Assembly: GCF_003584565.2 (NCBI RefSeq)
Contig: NZ_CP031010.1
Location: forward strand, 1,364,001 to 1,428,000
Origin: Alteromonas sp. RKMC-009
GTDB lineage: Bacteria; Pseudomonadota; Gammaproteobacteria; Enterobacterales; Alteromonadaceae
Length of the DNA stretch: 64,000 bases
Direction of reading: 5' to 3'
Below, piece after piece: positions 9,093 through 18,158 of this stretch. A program made the translations under genes and the position numbers. How positions within the stretch are numbered: position 1 is the stretch's first letter; the number at the start of each line of letters is the position of its first letter. The notes beneath the pieces were generated by a model that saw only the letters and a list, made by a program, of their open reading frames with translations, was not told the DNA's origin and ran no database searches.

Positions 9093-10580
9093 TTAATCTT
9101 CCTGTGGCAGCTTCTCCCAGCTACGGGTTTTCAGCGAGAATAACAGAACCAGTACACCGATGACGCCGGCAAACATGGCGATATTGCTGAACAGTGCCGA
9201 CACATTATCTGACTCTGTACCAAACGCACCGGCCATTACACCTGCAATCACACTGCCGATTGAGTAAGTCAGTACGAACAGACCCATCAGCTGTCCTGAG
9301 AAGCGGCGGGGGGATAATTTACTTACCGCACTTAATGCTACCGGGCTTAAACACAGTTCACCCACAGTGTGGAGGAAGTAGGTAGCAACTAACCAGTAAG
9401 GCGCCACTTTCTGATCGCCCGCTGCATACATGGCTGCAAAAAACATTACGATGAAACCGCTGCCCATGATAAGGGTACCCAGGGCACACTTGATACCGTA
9501 GGAAGGATCCATCATTCGTTTACCTAACTGGATCCACAGGGCGGCAAAGAAAGGTGACAATACGATGATGAACAACGAATTGAGCGACTGGAACCAGGCG
9601 AAAGGAATTTCAAAGTCGCCCCACATGCGGTCAGTATCTTCGTTAGCAAACACGTTCAGTGAAGAACCTGCCTGTTCGAAACCGGCAAAGAAGCAGGAAG
9701 AGGCTACGCAGATTAAGAACAATGCAAGCATCCGCTTCTTTTCATTTTCACTTAAATCGCCGAAGAAATAGATGAAACCAAAATACAGCAGGAAAATAGC
9801 AGTAAACAGATAGGCTACCGACTCTGCGACTTCTGCAACATCAATGACCAGATAACCCATGCTCATGGCATAAGTGACGATGGACAGTGTGACCAGAAAC
9901 AAAATAATGCCCGTCCAACTTTTCTTCACACCGGCTGGTGTCATGTTCACTGTAGGACTCGCTGATTCTGAAGGCAGTTTATGCTGAGTCATTTTGTATT
10001 GAACAAGACCAATACCCATACCCACTGCAGCAGCACCGAATGCCCAGTGATAACCCTGGTTAACGGCTAACCAGCCACACACCAGGTTACCGATAATTGA
10101 CCCGATATTGATACCCATGTAGTACAGGGTGTAACCACTGTCACGGCGGGCATCATGTTCAGAATAAAGCTGACCGACCATTGCACTGATGTTGGGTTTC
10201 AATAAACCTGTGCCAAGTACAACCAGGATCAAGCCGATGAAGAAGGTAGAGGTGGTAGGGATGGCCAGCACGATATGGCCGCACATAATAATAATACCGC
10301 CGTACCACACTGCATTCTGGCCACCAAACAGACGGTCTGCCAGCCAGCCGCCGGAAAGGCCCATGAAATAAACAGCACCGGTATACAAACCATAAATGGC
10401 ATAGGCGGTTTCTTTGTCGAATCCTAAACCTTCCTGCTGGATGGTGAGAGTCATGAAAATAACAAGCAGGGCGCGCATACCGTAGTAACTCATGCGCTCC
10501 CACATTTCAGTGAAGAACAGTGTCTGCAGGCCCCCCGGATGGCCAAAGAAACTGGAATCGTTAGATGTTTTTATTGTCAC
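9093..10580 (-). CDS. POT/PTR family proton-coupled di/tripeptide transporter
   Basis: Major-facilitator peptide:H+ symporter of the POT family (DtpA/DtpT type) in the inner membrane. The 495-aa protein has about 14 helices. The POT motif ExxER appears as FTEMWERMSYYGMR near residue 27, and the PTR signature region appears as GLSGGWLADRLFGG and YYMGINIGSIIGNLVCGW. Length is normal. It stands alone, with its own terminator, between galE and the polysaccharide export operon. Precise peptide preference cannot be read from sequence. Confidence 0.92.
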   Translation of the reverse strand: MTIKTSNDSSFFGHPGGLQTLFFTEMWERMSYYGMRALLVIFMTLTIQQEGLGFDKETAYAIYGLYTGAVYFMGLSGGWLADRLFGGQNAVWYGGIIIMCGHIVLAIPTTSTFFIGLILVVLGTGLLKPNISAMVGQLYSEHDARRDSGYTLYYMGINIGSIIGNLVCGWLAVNQGYHWAFGAAAVGMGIGLVQYKMTQHKLPSESASPTVNMTPAGVKKSWTGIILFLVTLSIVTYAMSMGYLVIDVAEVAESVAYLFTAIFLLYFGFIYFFGDLSENEKKRMLALFLICVASSCFFAGFEQAGSSLNVFANEDTDRMWGDFEIPFAWFQSLNSLFIIVLSPFFAALWIQLGKRMMDPSYGIKCALGTLIMGSGFIVMFFAAMYAAGDQKVAPYWLVATYFLHTVGELCLSPVALSAVSKLSPRRFSGQLMGLFVLTYSIGSVIAGVMAGAFGTESDNVSALFSNIAMFAGVIGVLVLLFSLKTRSWEKLPQED

Positions 10581-10731
10581 AATGTCGTTCCGTTTTGTAA
10601 TGATTGTTATTGGTTTTGTAATTCATTGCCTGAGATAACGGCGGTTCTGTTTCCTTGCGGACACAGTCAGGTGAATTAATGCCTGACTCCACTATACACA
10701 AGAGAATTACAGGGTAAAACGCTTAGTCTTT

Positions 10732-10767
10732 AAAAGGACAACCCTGTAAGGCAGGTGTAGCCCTTTT
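10732..10767 (-). terminator. Probable terminator of the polysaccharide export operon
   Basis: On the minus strand AAAAGG...CCTTTT closes an inner hairpin CCTG/CAGG just downstream of kpsE. The stem is interrupted and the T-tract short, so confidence is moderate. Confidence 0.45.
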
Positions 10768-10773
10768 AGCTGT

Positions 10774-11880
10774 TTACAACTCTTTGATAGTCGCAATGAT
10801 AATACGTGCTGTGCCATACAGGATGAGTAAAATGACCCCAAAAAGCACCAGGTTATAGACTATTTTAGGATAAGCATCGTCATCCGGCAGGGTGGGTGAC
10901 TCGATGGTGACCAGATATTGTAATTTCTGATAGGCCTCGACCCTGGCATTTTCCAGTGACACCAGCGAAGACGAAAAAGCCTGAATAGCCAGTTGCAGCT
11001 GGATTTGCAGGTCAGAGTACTTTGCCATCTGTTCTGTTACAGACAGCGATTCACCGGTTACCTGGTTGCTGAAGCCTTCCTTTTGAATATTAATTTGTTG
11101 TTGCAGGGCTCCAATCTGACGTTTGATGTTTTGTACCTCAGGGGCACTGGGTGACATCATCGTCTCCATGGTATTCAGCTCTGCCTTCTTTTGCGCCAGC
11201 GTGGCCTGCAAAGAGAACGCAATTTGCTGGGAAGCGGCACCTTCGGCGGTAGGGTCAAGCACGTTGTACTTAGACTGGAAGGCGAGGATGTCACGCTTTG
11301 CTGTTTGCAGTTTATCTTCTACAACCTGATGTTCGCCCTTAGCGAATTCCATTTTAGATTTGGCCAGATTGTTATTAATGTCGTTCAGAAATTGCTCGGC
11401 CTTATTCACAATGGTGCTGTTGACCTGCTGTGCAAATTCCGGCGTGTAAGCTTTTACATTCAGGGTGATAACAGAAGATGCTGAATCTACTTCCACTGAA
11501 ATTTGTTGCAGGTAATACTCATAAAATTGTGTCTGGCTGTGGTCTTCCGGTAAACGGCTGAACATGTCCGCATGGTCTGCACCGTAATGGCTGCTTAAGG
11601 ACAACGTTTTTTCCAGATAACGCATCATATCCTGAGATTTGATATAACTCTCAATGATCTGACTGTCGTTTGTCGACGCTACGCCGCTGATTGATGCACC
11701 CAGTAAACTGGTGGGGTCAAAGGAACTGCCGCCGTCTGTGGATTTAATAATGAGCTTACTTGTACTTTCATATTGCGGTGCTGCCCACACAATCAGGTAG
11801 AACGCATATAACAGCCAGGGCGCAAGAATGAAAACCAGCTTGTTCTTTTTCAGTTTGTTGAGGGTTGCTTTCGCTTTCAT
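10774..11880 (-). CDS. kpsE: KpsE/BexC/CtrB family capsule export inner-membrane protein
   Basis: Polysaccharide co-polymerase type protein that links the KpsMT ABC exporter to the outer-membrane channel. It has an N-terminal membrane helix (APWLLYAFYLIVWAAP), a periplasmic coiled-coil core with long alpha-helical stretches, and a C-terminal helix (IVYNLVLFGVILLILYGTA). The family motif region YESTSKLIIKSTDGG follows the first helix. I chose ATG 11880 (MKAKATLNKL); an alternative GTG at 11925, with AAGG upstream and overlapping kpsT, would add 15 residues. No tyrosine kinase domain is present, consistent with ABC-dependent rather than Wzy-dependent export. Confidence 0.9.
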   Translation of the reverse strand: MKAKATLNKLKKNKLVFILAPWLLYAFYLIVWAAPQYESTSKLIIKSTDGGSSFDPTSLLGASISGVASTNDSQIIESYIKSQDMMRYLEKTLSLSSHYGADHADMFSRLPEDHSQTQFYEYYLQQISVEVDSASSVITLNVKAYTPEFAQQVNSTIVNKAEQFLNDINNNLAKSKMEFAKGEHQVVEDKLQTAKRDILAFQSKYNVLDPTAEGAASQQIAFSLQATLAQKKAELNTMETMMSPSAPEVQNIKRQIGALQQQINIQKEGFSNQVTGESLSVTEQMAKYSDLQIQLQLAIQAFSSSLVSLENARVEAYQKLQYLVTIESPTLPDDDAYPKIVYNLVLFGVILLILYGTARIIIATIKEL

Positions 11881-11905
11881 AATTTTAATATCACTTAACC
11901 TAAAT

Positions 11906-12556
11906 TTATTCTGCCATGTAGGCACTGATGCCTTCTTCCAGGTCGCTGAAATAATTCAGCTTACCGTCTTCAATAAGAATGGCTGAAGTACAAAATTCCC
12001 TGATCTGGTCCAGTTCGTGACTGACCATGATCATACCTGCTGTCAGATTTTTCTCTTTCAGGGCATTACGGGCCTTGCGGCGAAATGTGGGGTCGCCTAC
12101 AGAAGTTGCTTCGTCAATGAGATAAATATCAAAATCAATATTAATACAGCAGGCAAAAACCAGCTTGGCACGCATACCTGAGGAATACGTCTTAACCGGT
12201 AAATCAAACCGGCCACCAATCTCGGCGAATTCCTGCACTTGTTTTTCATACTGAGGCAGCGACTTCACCTGGTTGATACGGCCAATAAATCGCGTATTTT
12301 CCCTGCCGGTCATTTGCGGATGAATACCGGTGGCCAGTGCAACCGGCCAGGACATGGATTTATTTGTAAGGATCCTGCCCTTGTCCGGATATTCGCTTTT
12401 GGCCAGCATACGGAACAACGTGGATTTACCGGCACCGTTTTTACCCAATATGGCAACACTATGGTCGGTGGGGAATTCAAAGTTTAAATTTTTAAAAATG
12501 TATTGCGGCCCGAGTTTGCTCGGGTAGCTCTTAGTCAGATTTTCTATTCTAATCAC
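11906..12556 (-). CDS. kpsT: KpsT, polysaccharide export ABC ATPase
   Basis: Cytoplasmic ATPase of the capsule ABC exporter. The 216-aa protein has Walker A GKNGAGKST at residues 38-46, an ABC signature in the diverged capsule-type form YSSGMRAKL (124-132), and Walker B DIYLIDEA (143-150). These features match the KpsT/BexA branch rather than longer O-antigen Wzt proteins with a carbohydrate-binding tail. The GTG start at 12556 overlaps the kpsM stop as GTGA. Confidence 0.95.
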   Translation of the reverse strand: MIRIENLTKSYPSKLGPQYIFKNLNFEFPTDHSVAILGKNGAGKSTLFRMLAKSEYPDKGRILTNKSMSWPVALATGIHPQMTGRENTRFIGRINQVKSLPQYEKQVQEFAEIGGRFDLPVKTYSSGMRAKLVFACCINIDFDIYLIDEATSVGDPTFRRKARNALKEKNLTAGMIMVSHELDQIREFCTSAILIEDGKLNYFSDLEEGISAYMAE

Positions 12557-13335
12557 CGTGACAACACCTTCTTCCAGGTTGTGTGATAGAGCGCTAATCC
12601 GGCAAACAGAGTGATGGCGGTAACTTCAACAGCAAACTGCAAAGATACACCGGTATCACCATAGGTTTCATAGCAGGCGTATCTGGCGAGTTCAATAAAG
12701 TGAACCAGTGGGTTCCAGGTTAACCAGGGCCAGACCTCAGGGGATAGATCCTGCAGACTGAAAAAGGTACAGGAAATGAAAAAGATAGGCCGGTTAAGCA
12801 TATTTTTAATTTTTTTCATTTCAGGTATGAAGGCAATGAGGACACCGAATACCAGGCTGATGGAAAAGCAAAAAATCCACAGTAATGCGAAAAGTGCAAT
12901 TAACAGCAGAGGGTTGTCCACGTCAAAATCAATATCCAGCAGATATACAGCACATACAACAAGGCAAACCACACCAACTTTTATCACAAATTCCATAAAC
13001 GCTGAGGTGATAAGCGCAGCCATAGGCTGTACCTGCCTGAAGGCATAGAGGGGTTTTGCTTTACCGATTGATTCAGGTACCACAGACGTGCAGGTCATGA
13101 ATGTTTGTACGCCCATCAGGCCCATCATCATAAATACAAATAACGGCACGGAATGAACGTCGCTGCCGCTGATAAAGCTGCGGAGATAGGACATGGCAAA
13201 AATGAACACGAAGGGTTCAATAAAGGCCCAGCCAAGTCCCAGTTTATCATTGAACTTGCTTTGCAGCTCACGGAGAAACAGGGCGAAGATCACTCTTCGC
13301 CATGCTGCAACCTGTGATTTAAAGGTAATATCCAT
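12553..13335 (-). CDS. kpsM: KpsM, polysaccharide export ABC permease
   Basis: Membrane-spanning subunit of the capsule ABC-2 exporter. The 260-aa protein has about six helices and the N-terminal amphipathic region with ALFLRELQSKF typical of KpsM/BexB. The start overlaps the kpsD stop by ATGA and the stop overlaps kpsT by GTGA. Length matches the family (about 258-265 aa). Confidence 0.95.
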   Translation of the reverse strand: MDITFKSQVAAWRRVIFALFLRELQSKFNDKLGLGWAFIEPFVFIFAMSYLRSFISGSDVHSVPLFVFMMMGLMGVQTFMTCTSVVPESIGKAKPLYAFRQVQPMAALITSAFMEFVIKVGVVCLVVCAVYLLDIDFDVDNPLLLIALFALLWIFCFSISLVFGVLIAFIPEMKKIKNMLNRPIFFISCTFFSLQDLSPEVWPWLTWNPLVHFIELARYACYETYGDTGVSLQFAVEVTAITLFAGLALYHTTWKKVLSR

Positions 13336-15194
13336 CAGTTGGTAGCTACGTTGGCCGCCACAGCAATCTGATAAATGATTTGTGTGATATCTTTGATGGT
13401 CTGCAGAGACTTAACATCGATAGACGGTAATACCACAACCTGATCACCGGGACGGATAGTGAGCTTACCTTCGCCTTCAGACCACAAACTGCTGTGAATA
13501 CTGTCGAACTCTACGATACCGTTCTGTCTGATGATAAGGATGCGCTCGTCGTCAGCGCGCTGGGTAAACCCGCCGGCCCAGGCAACATAATCAGCGGTGG
13601 TCGCATCTTTATTGAAGACAATAGCCTGAGGCATCATTACTTCGCCGCCCACATGAATGAGATCAGTGGCTTCAGGGATGACAATGGTATCATTCGGCTC
13701 CAGCAGTACATTGGCCACTTCACCGTTTTCAGCCACAATGACTTTACCCTGTGGCTCTACTTGTCTGGCACGCTCAATGAAGTCGCTGACCAGTTGCGCT
13801 TCCTGAACACGGATAGAACCTTCTCCGGTAGAACTGATTGGTGCTGTATAGATGCTGCGCTCCAGGCGCTGCAGCGACTGTTCTATGAGCTCCCGTTGAC
13901 TTTGTGCCACGCTTTCGCGACGCAGATAAACATCTGACGCACTGGCGAGTGACGGGTCAACATGAATGTAATCCAGAACATCCTGCAAACGGGTGCCCCG
14001 GTCAACCATGATTTTGGAAGGACCAGTGTGACCACCTTCAATGTTTATCTGGTAAACCTTCGCGACGTGGTCATTAATGAAATTGACTTCATCACCGGAC
14101 TGCAAAACAACATTGTTGAATTCATTTAGCGAAACGTACTGAGCAAACTGCTGATCGCTTCTGAGGCCGGCAACGGAAACATGACTGATAAAATCCCGTG
14201 GTCTGGCATAGTCAAGCAAAGTCTCACCCATCAACTCGTCTTTTTTGAATTCAAAGGTATAGCTGTTATTCGCACCGTCGGCGACAGTAACTCTGTCACC
14301 TACCGGATGAACAACAATGGTATCACCGTCTTTAAAAGAAACGCCGGGCAGGGTGCCTTCACGGATAAATTCATAAAGGTCTGCCGTGGCAATTACTTTT
14401 CCTTCACGGCGGATATCGATTTTACGGAAGCTGCCACGGTTGAAATCAATACCGCCGGCACGTTTAAGATAATAAAGCACGCTGTCTGATGCCAGGCCGG
14501 CATACTGGCCGGGGCGGATAACGGGGCCGGTAAGATAAACCGCTACCGGCGTAGACGTGAGCAAATTCACGTAGGTGTTAACGTCGTTGGTATAGATTCT
14601 TTTAATACTGTTAGTGACCAGTGCATTCACCGAACCGGCCGGCGTATCTGCAACATGCACAGGACCAATGTTAGGAATAAAAATATTTCCCTGGTTATCA
14701 ACTGTTACCACATCGGAGAAGTTGACGGCACCCCACATCCAGATTGAAATCTTATCACCGGGCGCAATCAGGTAGTTTTCATTAAGGCCTGAGCTGCGCT
14801 CAGATTCGAAACCGCCTATGAAGAGGTTGGCAGCGAATGGCGGGCTGACAAGCGGTTCGCTGTAAGGAAATACATCTTCTACGGTTGGTTCGCCGGGCAG
14901 TGACACACCGGAGCGGGGTTCTTTATTGTACTGGCCGGTAGACGTTGACATGCTGCTGCGTGCGCCCGGCAAAGTACGGGAAGTCTGCACATTCATAGGC
15001 GACACGGCTTGAGTCTGGGCGTTCCCGGTTCCGGTGGTAGCGGAATTGCCCGAGTTTTGCTGTTGGGCCTGTTCACGTAATTGCTGAAGATCGGCCAGAG
15101 ATTGTGCTGTTGCAAGAGATGAAAAACAGGCACAGGCCAACACCACCTTACCCAAGGTGGAAAGTGTACGGATTACTGACATAGATTCTGCCAT
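13335..15194 (-). CDS. kpsD: KpsD/Wza-like outer-membrane polysaccharide export protein (SLBB domains)
   Basis: Outer-membrane or periplasmic export channel of the OPX family. The 619-aa protein has a signal peptide ending near TAQS, a low-complexity Gln/Ser/Thr-rich linker to residue about 95, the polysaccharide-export domain (YLIAPGDKISIWMWGAVNFSD), and several SLBB-type beta-grasp repeats (VYLTGPVIRPGQYAGL; IHVGGEVMMPQAIVFN). No lipobox is seen, as in KpsD rather than Wza. It follows the small lipoprotein gene by two bases, and kpsM overlaps its stop. Two in-frame starts (15194 and 15182) are possible, neither with a clear ribosome binding site. Confidence 0.88.
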   Translation of the reverse strand: MAESMSVIRTLSTLGKVVLACACFSSLATAQSLADLQQLREQAQQQNSGNSATTGTGNAQTQAVSPMNVQTSRTLPGARSSMSTSTGQYNKEPRSGVSLPGEPTVEDVFPYSEPLVSPPFAANLFIGGFESERSSGLNENYLIAPGDKISIWMWGAVNFSDVVTVDNQGNIFIPNIGPVHVADTPAGSVNALVTNSIKRIYTNDVNTYVNLLTSTPVAVYLTGPVIRPGQYAGLASDSVLYYLKRAGGIDFNRGSFRKIDIRREGKVIATADLYEFIREGTLPGVSFKDGDTIVVHPVGDRVTVADGANNSYTFEFKKDELMGETLLDYARPRDFISHVSVAGLRSDQQFAQYVSLNEFNNVVLQSGDEVNFINDHVAKVYQINIEGGHTGPSKIMVDRGTRLQDVLDYIHVDPSLASASDVYLRRESVAQSQRELIEQSLQRLERSIYTAPISSTGEGSIRVQEAQLVSDFIERARQVEPQGKVIVAENGEVANVLLEPNDTIVIPEATDLIHVGGEVMMPQAIVFNKDATTADYVAWAGGFTQRADDERILIIRQNGIVEFDSIHSSLWSEGEGKLTIRPGDQVVVLPSIDVKSLQTIKDITQIIYQIAVAANVATN

Positions 15195-15196
15195 GA

Positions 15197-15550
15197 TTAT
15201 TTAGCTGAGATTTGAGTAAGAAGCGGAGCAAGCATTTGCCATTGCCCGTCCCGTTCACAAATTGCACGACGGTTTGCCGGATTGGTCAGATCCCGCAATG
15301 ACATACAGGTTAATCCTGATGCTGAAATATAGCGGTTGTGGATCTGATACTGTTCGTTGCCAATCTGCAACATTTCACCCGGCGACAAATTGCCTTGCGG
15401 TACCGGATATACCTGGCTGTCAGCTAGTCGCATTGAATCGCCTGAAACCAGCGGAATATTCGCATTCACCTGCGTAGGGGCTGAAGAACATCCGCTCAAC
15501 AGTACGGTAAGACCTATCAGACCAGCACTTAAACTTCTGATAATACTCAT
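15197..15550 (-). CDS. Small lipoprotein, first gene of the polysaccharide export operon
   Basis: A 117-aa protein with an N-terminal lipoprotein signal ending in LLSGC (Cys near residue 21) and a mature domain of about 95 residues containing two further cysteines (TCMSLRDL and RAICERDG), possibly a disulfide pair. I do not recognise the family. Its stop is two bases before the KpsD-like start, so it is almost certainly in the export operon and may assist assembly of the outer-membrane channel, which here seems to lack its own lipid anchor. That role is inference from position. Confidence 0.82.
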   Translation of the reverse strand: MSIIRSLSAGLIGLTVLLSGCSSAPTQVNANIPLVSGDSMRLADSQVYPVPQGNLSPGEMLQIGNEQYQIHNRYISASGLTCMSLRDLTNPANRRAICERDGQWQMLAPLLTQISAK

Positions 15551-15938
15551 GTCTTAATAATTCCTTGTCTAATCTGGCCGGATAGCATACCACATTCACC
15601 GGCTTTTGCAGTCTGCCCTTTATGCATCTGCGCTAAATCTGTAATTTGTCATGTTTAGTAACCAATTATAGTGATGGCTTGATAATTGCTTGAAAGCTAC
15701 TGACATTTAAAATGGTGTTGTTACTCAGGAGTGCCTGCTGATGTTACGTATCTGCATAAGATGGTTCCCCCGGGTAATGTTAAAACTAAAAATGACGTCT
15801 GTGTGAGTCTGTGATGCTAAAAAAGTGCGCAGTATGCTTTGTAAGGCGGTGGAATGTCAGATGTGTGTCAGAAGAGGTAAAGCAGATTTAAAGATTTGAA
15901 AGAAAATTTCTCTGTTGTAATTTCAGGAGGTAGTCTTT
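15551..15938. promoter_or_regulatory. Divergent intergenic region between export and glycosyltransferase operons
   Basis: This gene-free stretch separates the minus-strand export operon from the plus-strand wecA operon and must hold both promoters. It is AT-richer than the flanks. I see no JUMPstart-like element. A -24/-12 type match lies at 15675-15690 (listed separately). A 21-codon frame at 15741-15806 with an AGGAG upstream is too short to call. Confidence 0.6.
15675..15690 (+). promoter_or_regulatory. Candidate sigma-54 (-24/-12) promoter
   Basis: TGGCTTGATAATTGCT matches the RpoN pattern TGGC-N3-N4-TTGCT with the required ten bases between GG and GC. It points toward the wecA operon, with a leader of roughly 400 bases. 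This is a single motif match, so it may be chance. Confidence 0.3.
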
Positions 15939-16094
15939 TTGTCTTTAGTCTATTATTATATTGGCATGTTGGTGTTTGCTGATCAAAATGCTGCCCGGCA
16001 TCAGGAAGTTTTAGACAAAATGGAATATCGCTATCAACACCGCTCACACATATTTCACATCTACCGGCAAGTCAGACCTATGGTTAGGGATTAG
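15939..16094 (+). CDS. Candidate 51-aa small protein upstream of wecA (TTG start)
   Basis: A 51-codon frame starts at TTG 15939. It is preceded by a near-perfect ribosome binding site AGGAGGT at 15925-15931 with a seven-base spacer, and it ends at 16094, eight bases before the wecA ATG. The product begins MSLVYYYIGMLVFADQ and has a basic, His/Arg/Tyr-rich second half. wecA itself has only a weak AGGGA site inside this frame, so translational coupling is plausible. No homologue is recognised. An ATG at codon 10 is an alternative start. Confidence rests on the ribosome binding site and spacing only. Confidence 0.45.
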   Translation: MSLVYYYIGMLVFADQNAARHQEVLDKMEYRYQHRSHIFHIYRQVRPMVRD

Positions 16095-16102
16095 TACTTT
16101 GT

Positions 16103-17173
16103 ATGTTTGATTATCTTCAAATTGTACCGTTGTTCACGGCATTTTTTGTCGCCCTGATTTTATTGATTGTGATGACTCCATTGGCTCATCAGTTTGGCCT
16201 GGTTGATCATCCGACTTACCGTAAACGTCACGCAGGCATGGTGCCTTTGACTGGTGGAGTTGCCATTTTCATGGCTGTGCTGGTGGCGAGTGTGGCGACT
16301 GATGTGTGGATGAAAAACAATCCTCTGTTTTTCACAGCATCAGCGTTTATTGTTTTGCTTGGCATGCTGGACGACCGCTTCCAGTTAAGTGCCAAAGGCC
16401 GTCTCCTTTGTCAGTTTGGTGTTGCTGCCATCATGGCATGGAGTGCACAGAATTATATTACTTCCCTGGGTAACATTTTCGGCTTCGGTGAAGCGTATCT
16501 GGGGATTGCCGGTTACTTCTTTACCATCGTCTGCGTTGTGGGTGTAATTAACGCTTTCAACATGATTGATGGTATAGACGGGCTCGCCGGTGGCATGAGT
16601 TTGATTGTTCTGTTGACAGTTGTCGGTATTCTGCTGGGAACAGGTAACGGTGCGGCTATCATGGAGCCGCTGATTATTGTCGCTGCTATCGTGCCGTTTC
16701 TGGCCTTCAATCTGAGCTGGAAAGGATTCAAAGGCAATAAAATTTTTATGGGTGATGCCGGCAGTATGTTTGTCGGGCTCACTATTGTGTGGTTGCTGGT
16801 GGACCACACGCAGGGCGAGGCCGCCGCTTTCAGACCTATTACCGCTGTGTGGTTGATTGGTCTTCCGCTGATGGACATGGCAGCGATCATGTACCGACGT
16901 GCACGCAAAGGGCAGTCAATGTTGCGTCCTGACCGGAAGCATTTGCACAATATCTTTATGCGCGCAGGTCTCTCCAGCAGACAAGCGCTGGCTGCGATTT
17001 TGTTCCTGGGTTTGTGTTACGCCGGTGTGGGTATTCTGGGAGAAATCCTGATGGTGCCTGAGTATGTCATGTTCTGGTCGTTCCTTGGCTTGCTGATGGT
17101 TTACAGCTATATCATTCAAAACATCTGGAAATTGATCCGTCACGTTAAACGATCATTGAAAACAAAACCTTAA
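16103..17173 (+). CDS. wecA: WecA, undecaprenyl-phosphate GlcNAc-1-phosphate transferase
   Basis: Membrane enzyme that transfers GlcNAc-1-P from UDP-GlcNAc to undecaprenyl phosphate, the priming step for lipid-linked surface polysaccharides. The 356-aa protein has about 11 helices. Asp90-Asp91 (LGMLDDRFQLS) and Asp156/Asp159 (NMIDGIDGLAGG) sit at the same numbers as the catalytic aspartates of E. coli WecA. Further motifs are FMGDAGSMFVG and DRKHLHNIF. It heads the two-glycosyltransferase cluster, so it probably primes the polymer exported by the divergent Kps system, or O-antigen. Confidence 0.95.
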   Translation: MFDYLQIVPLFTAFFVALILLIVMTPLAHQFGLVDHPTYRKRHAGMVPLTGGVAIFMAVLVASVATDVWMKNNPLFFTASAFIVLLGMLDDRFQLSAKGRLLCQFGVAAIMAWSAQNYITSLGNIFGFGEAYLGIAGYFFTIVCVVGVINAFNMIDGIDGLAGGMSLIVLLTVVGILLGTGNGAAIMEPLIIVAAIVPFLAFNLSWKGFKGNKIFMGDAGSMFVGLTIVWLLVDHTQGEAAAFRPITAVWLIGLPLMDMAAIMYRRARKGQSMLRPDRKHLHNIFMRAGLSSRQALAAILFLGLCYAGVGILGEILMVPEYVMFWSFLGLLMVYSYIIQNIWKLIRHVKRSLKTKP

Positions 17174-17249
17174 AACCGTCAACTGCCCATAAATAGTGCA
17201 GACGACAGGGAATAATTTTGGTATGTTTGCAGCCAGTTAAAATAGTGAT

Positions 17250-18158
17250 GTGTTACTGGCGGCTGCCTTGTCAAAAGCAAAAACAAAGATAATTCATCAG
17301 GGTAAAATTCCTGCCGGTACCGGGTCTCTGGTGGCAATGGCGGTGTATCATAAAGACCAGTTGAACTGGTTGAAGCAAGCTGTCAGCAGCATTACCGGTC
17401 AATCCTACTCAACGTTTATCTTCCTTATCATCAAAGACGGTCCTGTCGACAGCAATATCAGTGATTTTCTGACGCATACCGCGGCCAGTGATGAACGTAT
17501 TTTTCTCGCAGAGAACAGCTCTAATATTGGTCTGGCGGCCAGTATGAACTTTGCTATAGAGTGGGGCATGGCGTTGAACTTTGATTTCTTTTTCAGAATG
17601 GATGCCGATGATATCTCATTGCCGGATCGTATCGAAAAACAGGTGACATACCTCAGTAATCATCAGAATGTGGGGATCCTTGGTACAGCACTGACTGAAA
17701 TCAATGAAAGTGGTGTGGTCGTAGGAGCGAGAATTATGCCGGCATCCCACAAGCAAATCGTTAAAGTCTTACCCCGCCGCTGTTCCATAAATCATCCTAC
17801 AGTCGCTTTCAGATATGAAATATTCCGGAAGGGCTTTCGCTATGATGCTGAACTGATGAATACTCAGGACTACTTCTTGTGGATCCAACTGGCAGAGGAA
17901 GGTTTCGTATTCAGAAATCTCAGTGAGCGTTTACTGGAATTCCGCCGGGTAAATAATTTCTATAAACGCCGGGGCTTTTCCAAGTCGGTCAACGAATTTC
18001 GTGCAAGGCTCTACGCTATGCGTGCCTTAAAGCGGATGACGCCCTGGAATCTGTTTTATGCCAGTTGCGTACTGCTGATGCGGATGATGCCTTCAAAGCT
18101 GGTTAAATTGGCGTATAAACTGGACCGGAAGATGCTGGAGAGAGGCGAGAAGTCATGA
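17250..18158 (+). CDS. GT2 family glycosyltransferase
   Basis: GT-A fold glycosyltransferase that likely adds a sugar to the undecaprenyl-linked chain at the inner membrane face. The GT2 domain starts around residue 25 (SLVAMAVYHKDQLNWLKQAV), with KDGPVDS for nucleotide binding and the metal-binding MDADD motif at residues 117-121. The assigned GTG start at 17250 has a weak ribosome binding site. A shorter form starting just before the GT2 core (ATG 17337) is possible. The stop overlaps the next gene by ATGA. Donor sugar and linkage cannot be deduced. Confidence 0.88.
   Translation: MLLAAALSKAKTKIIHQGKIPAGTGSLVAMAVYHKDQLNWLKQAVSSITGQSYSTFIFLIIKDGPVDSNISDFLTHTAASDERIFLAENSSNIGLAASMNFAIEWGMALNFDFFFRMDADDISLPDRIEKQVTYLSNHQNVGILGTALTEINESGVVVGARIMPASHKQIVKVLPRRCSINHPTVAFRYEIFRKGFRYDAELMNTQDYFLWIQLAEEGFVFRNLSERLLEFRRVNNFYKRRGFSKSVNEFRARLYAMRALKRMTPWNLFYASCVLLMRMMPSKLVKLAYKLDRKMLERGEKS

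Noticed and set aside
15741-15806. A 21-codon frame with AGGAG nine bases upstream, in the divergent polysaccharide region
   Set aside because: Too short to separate from chance without conservation data. It could be a leader peptide but is not supported enough to list.
15951-15985. A second sigma-54-like sequence TGGCATG...TTTGC inside the small ORF
   Set aside because: The distance between GG and GC is 13 rather than 10 bases, which is not compatible with RpoN binding.
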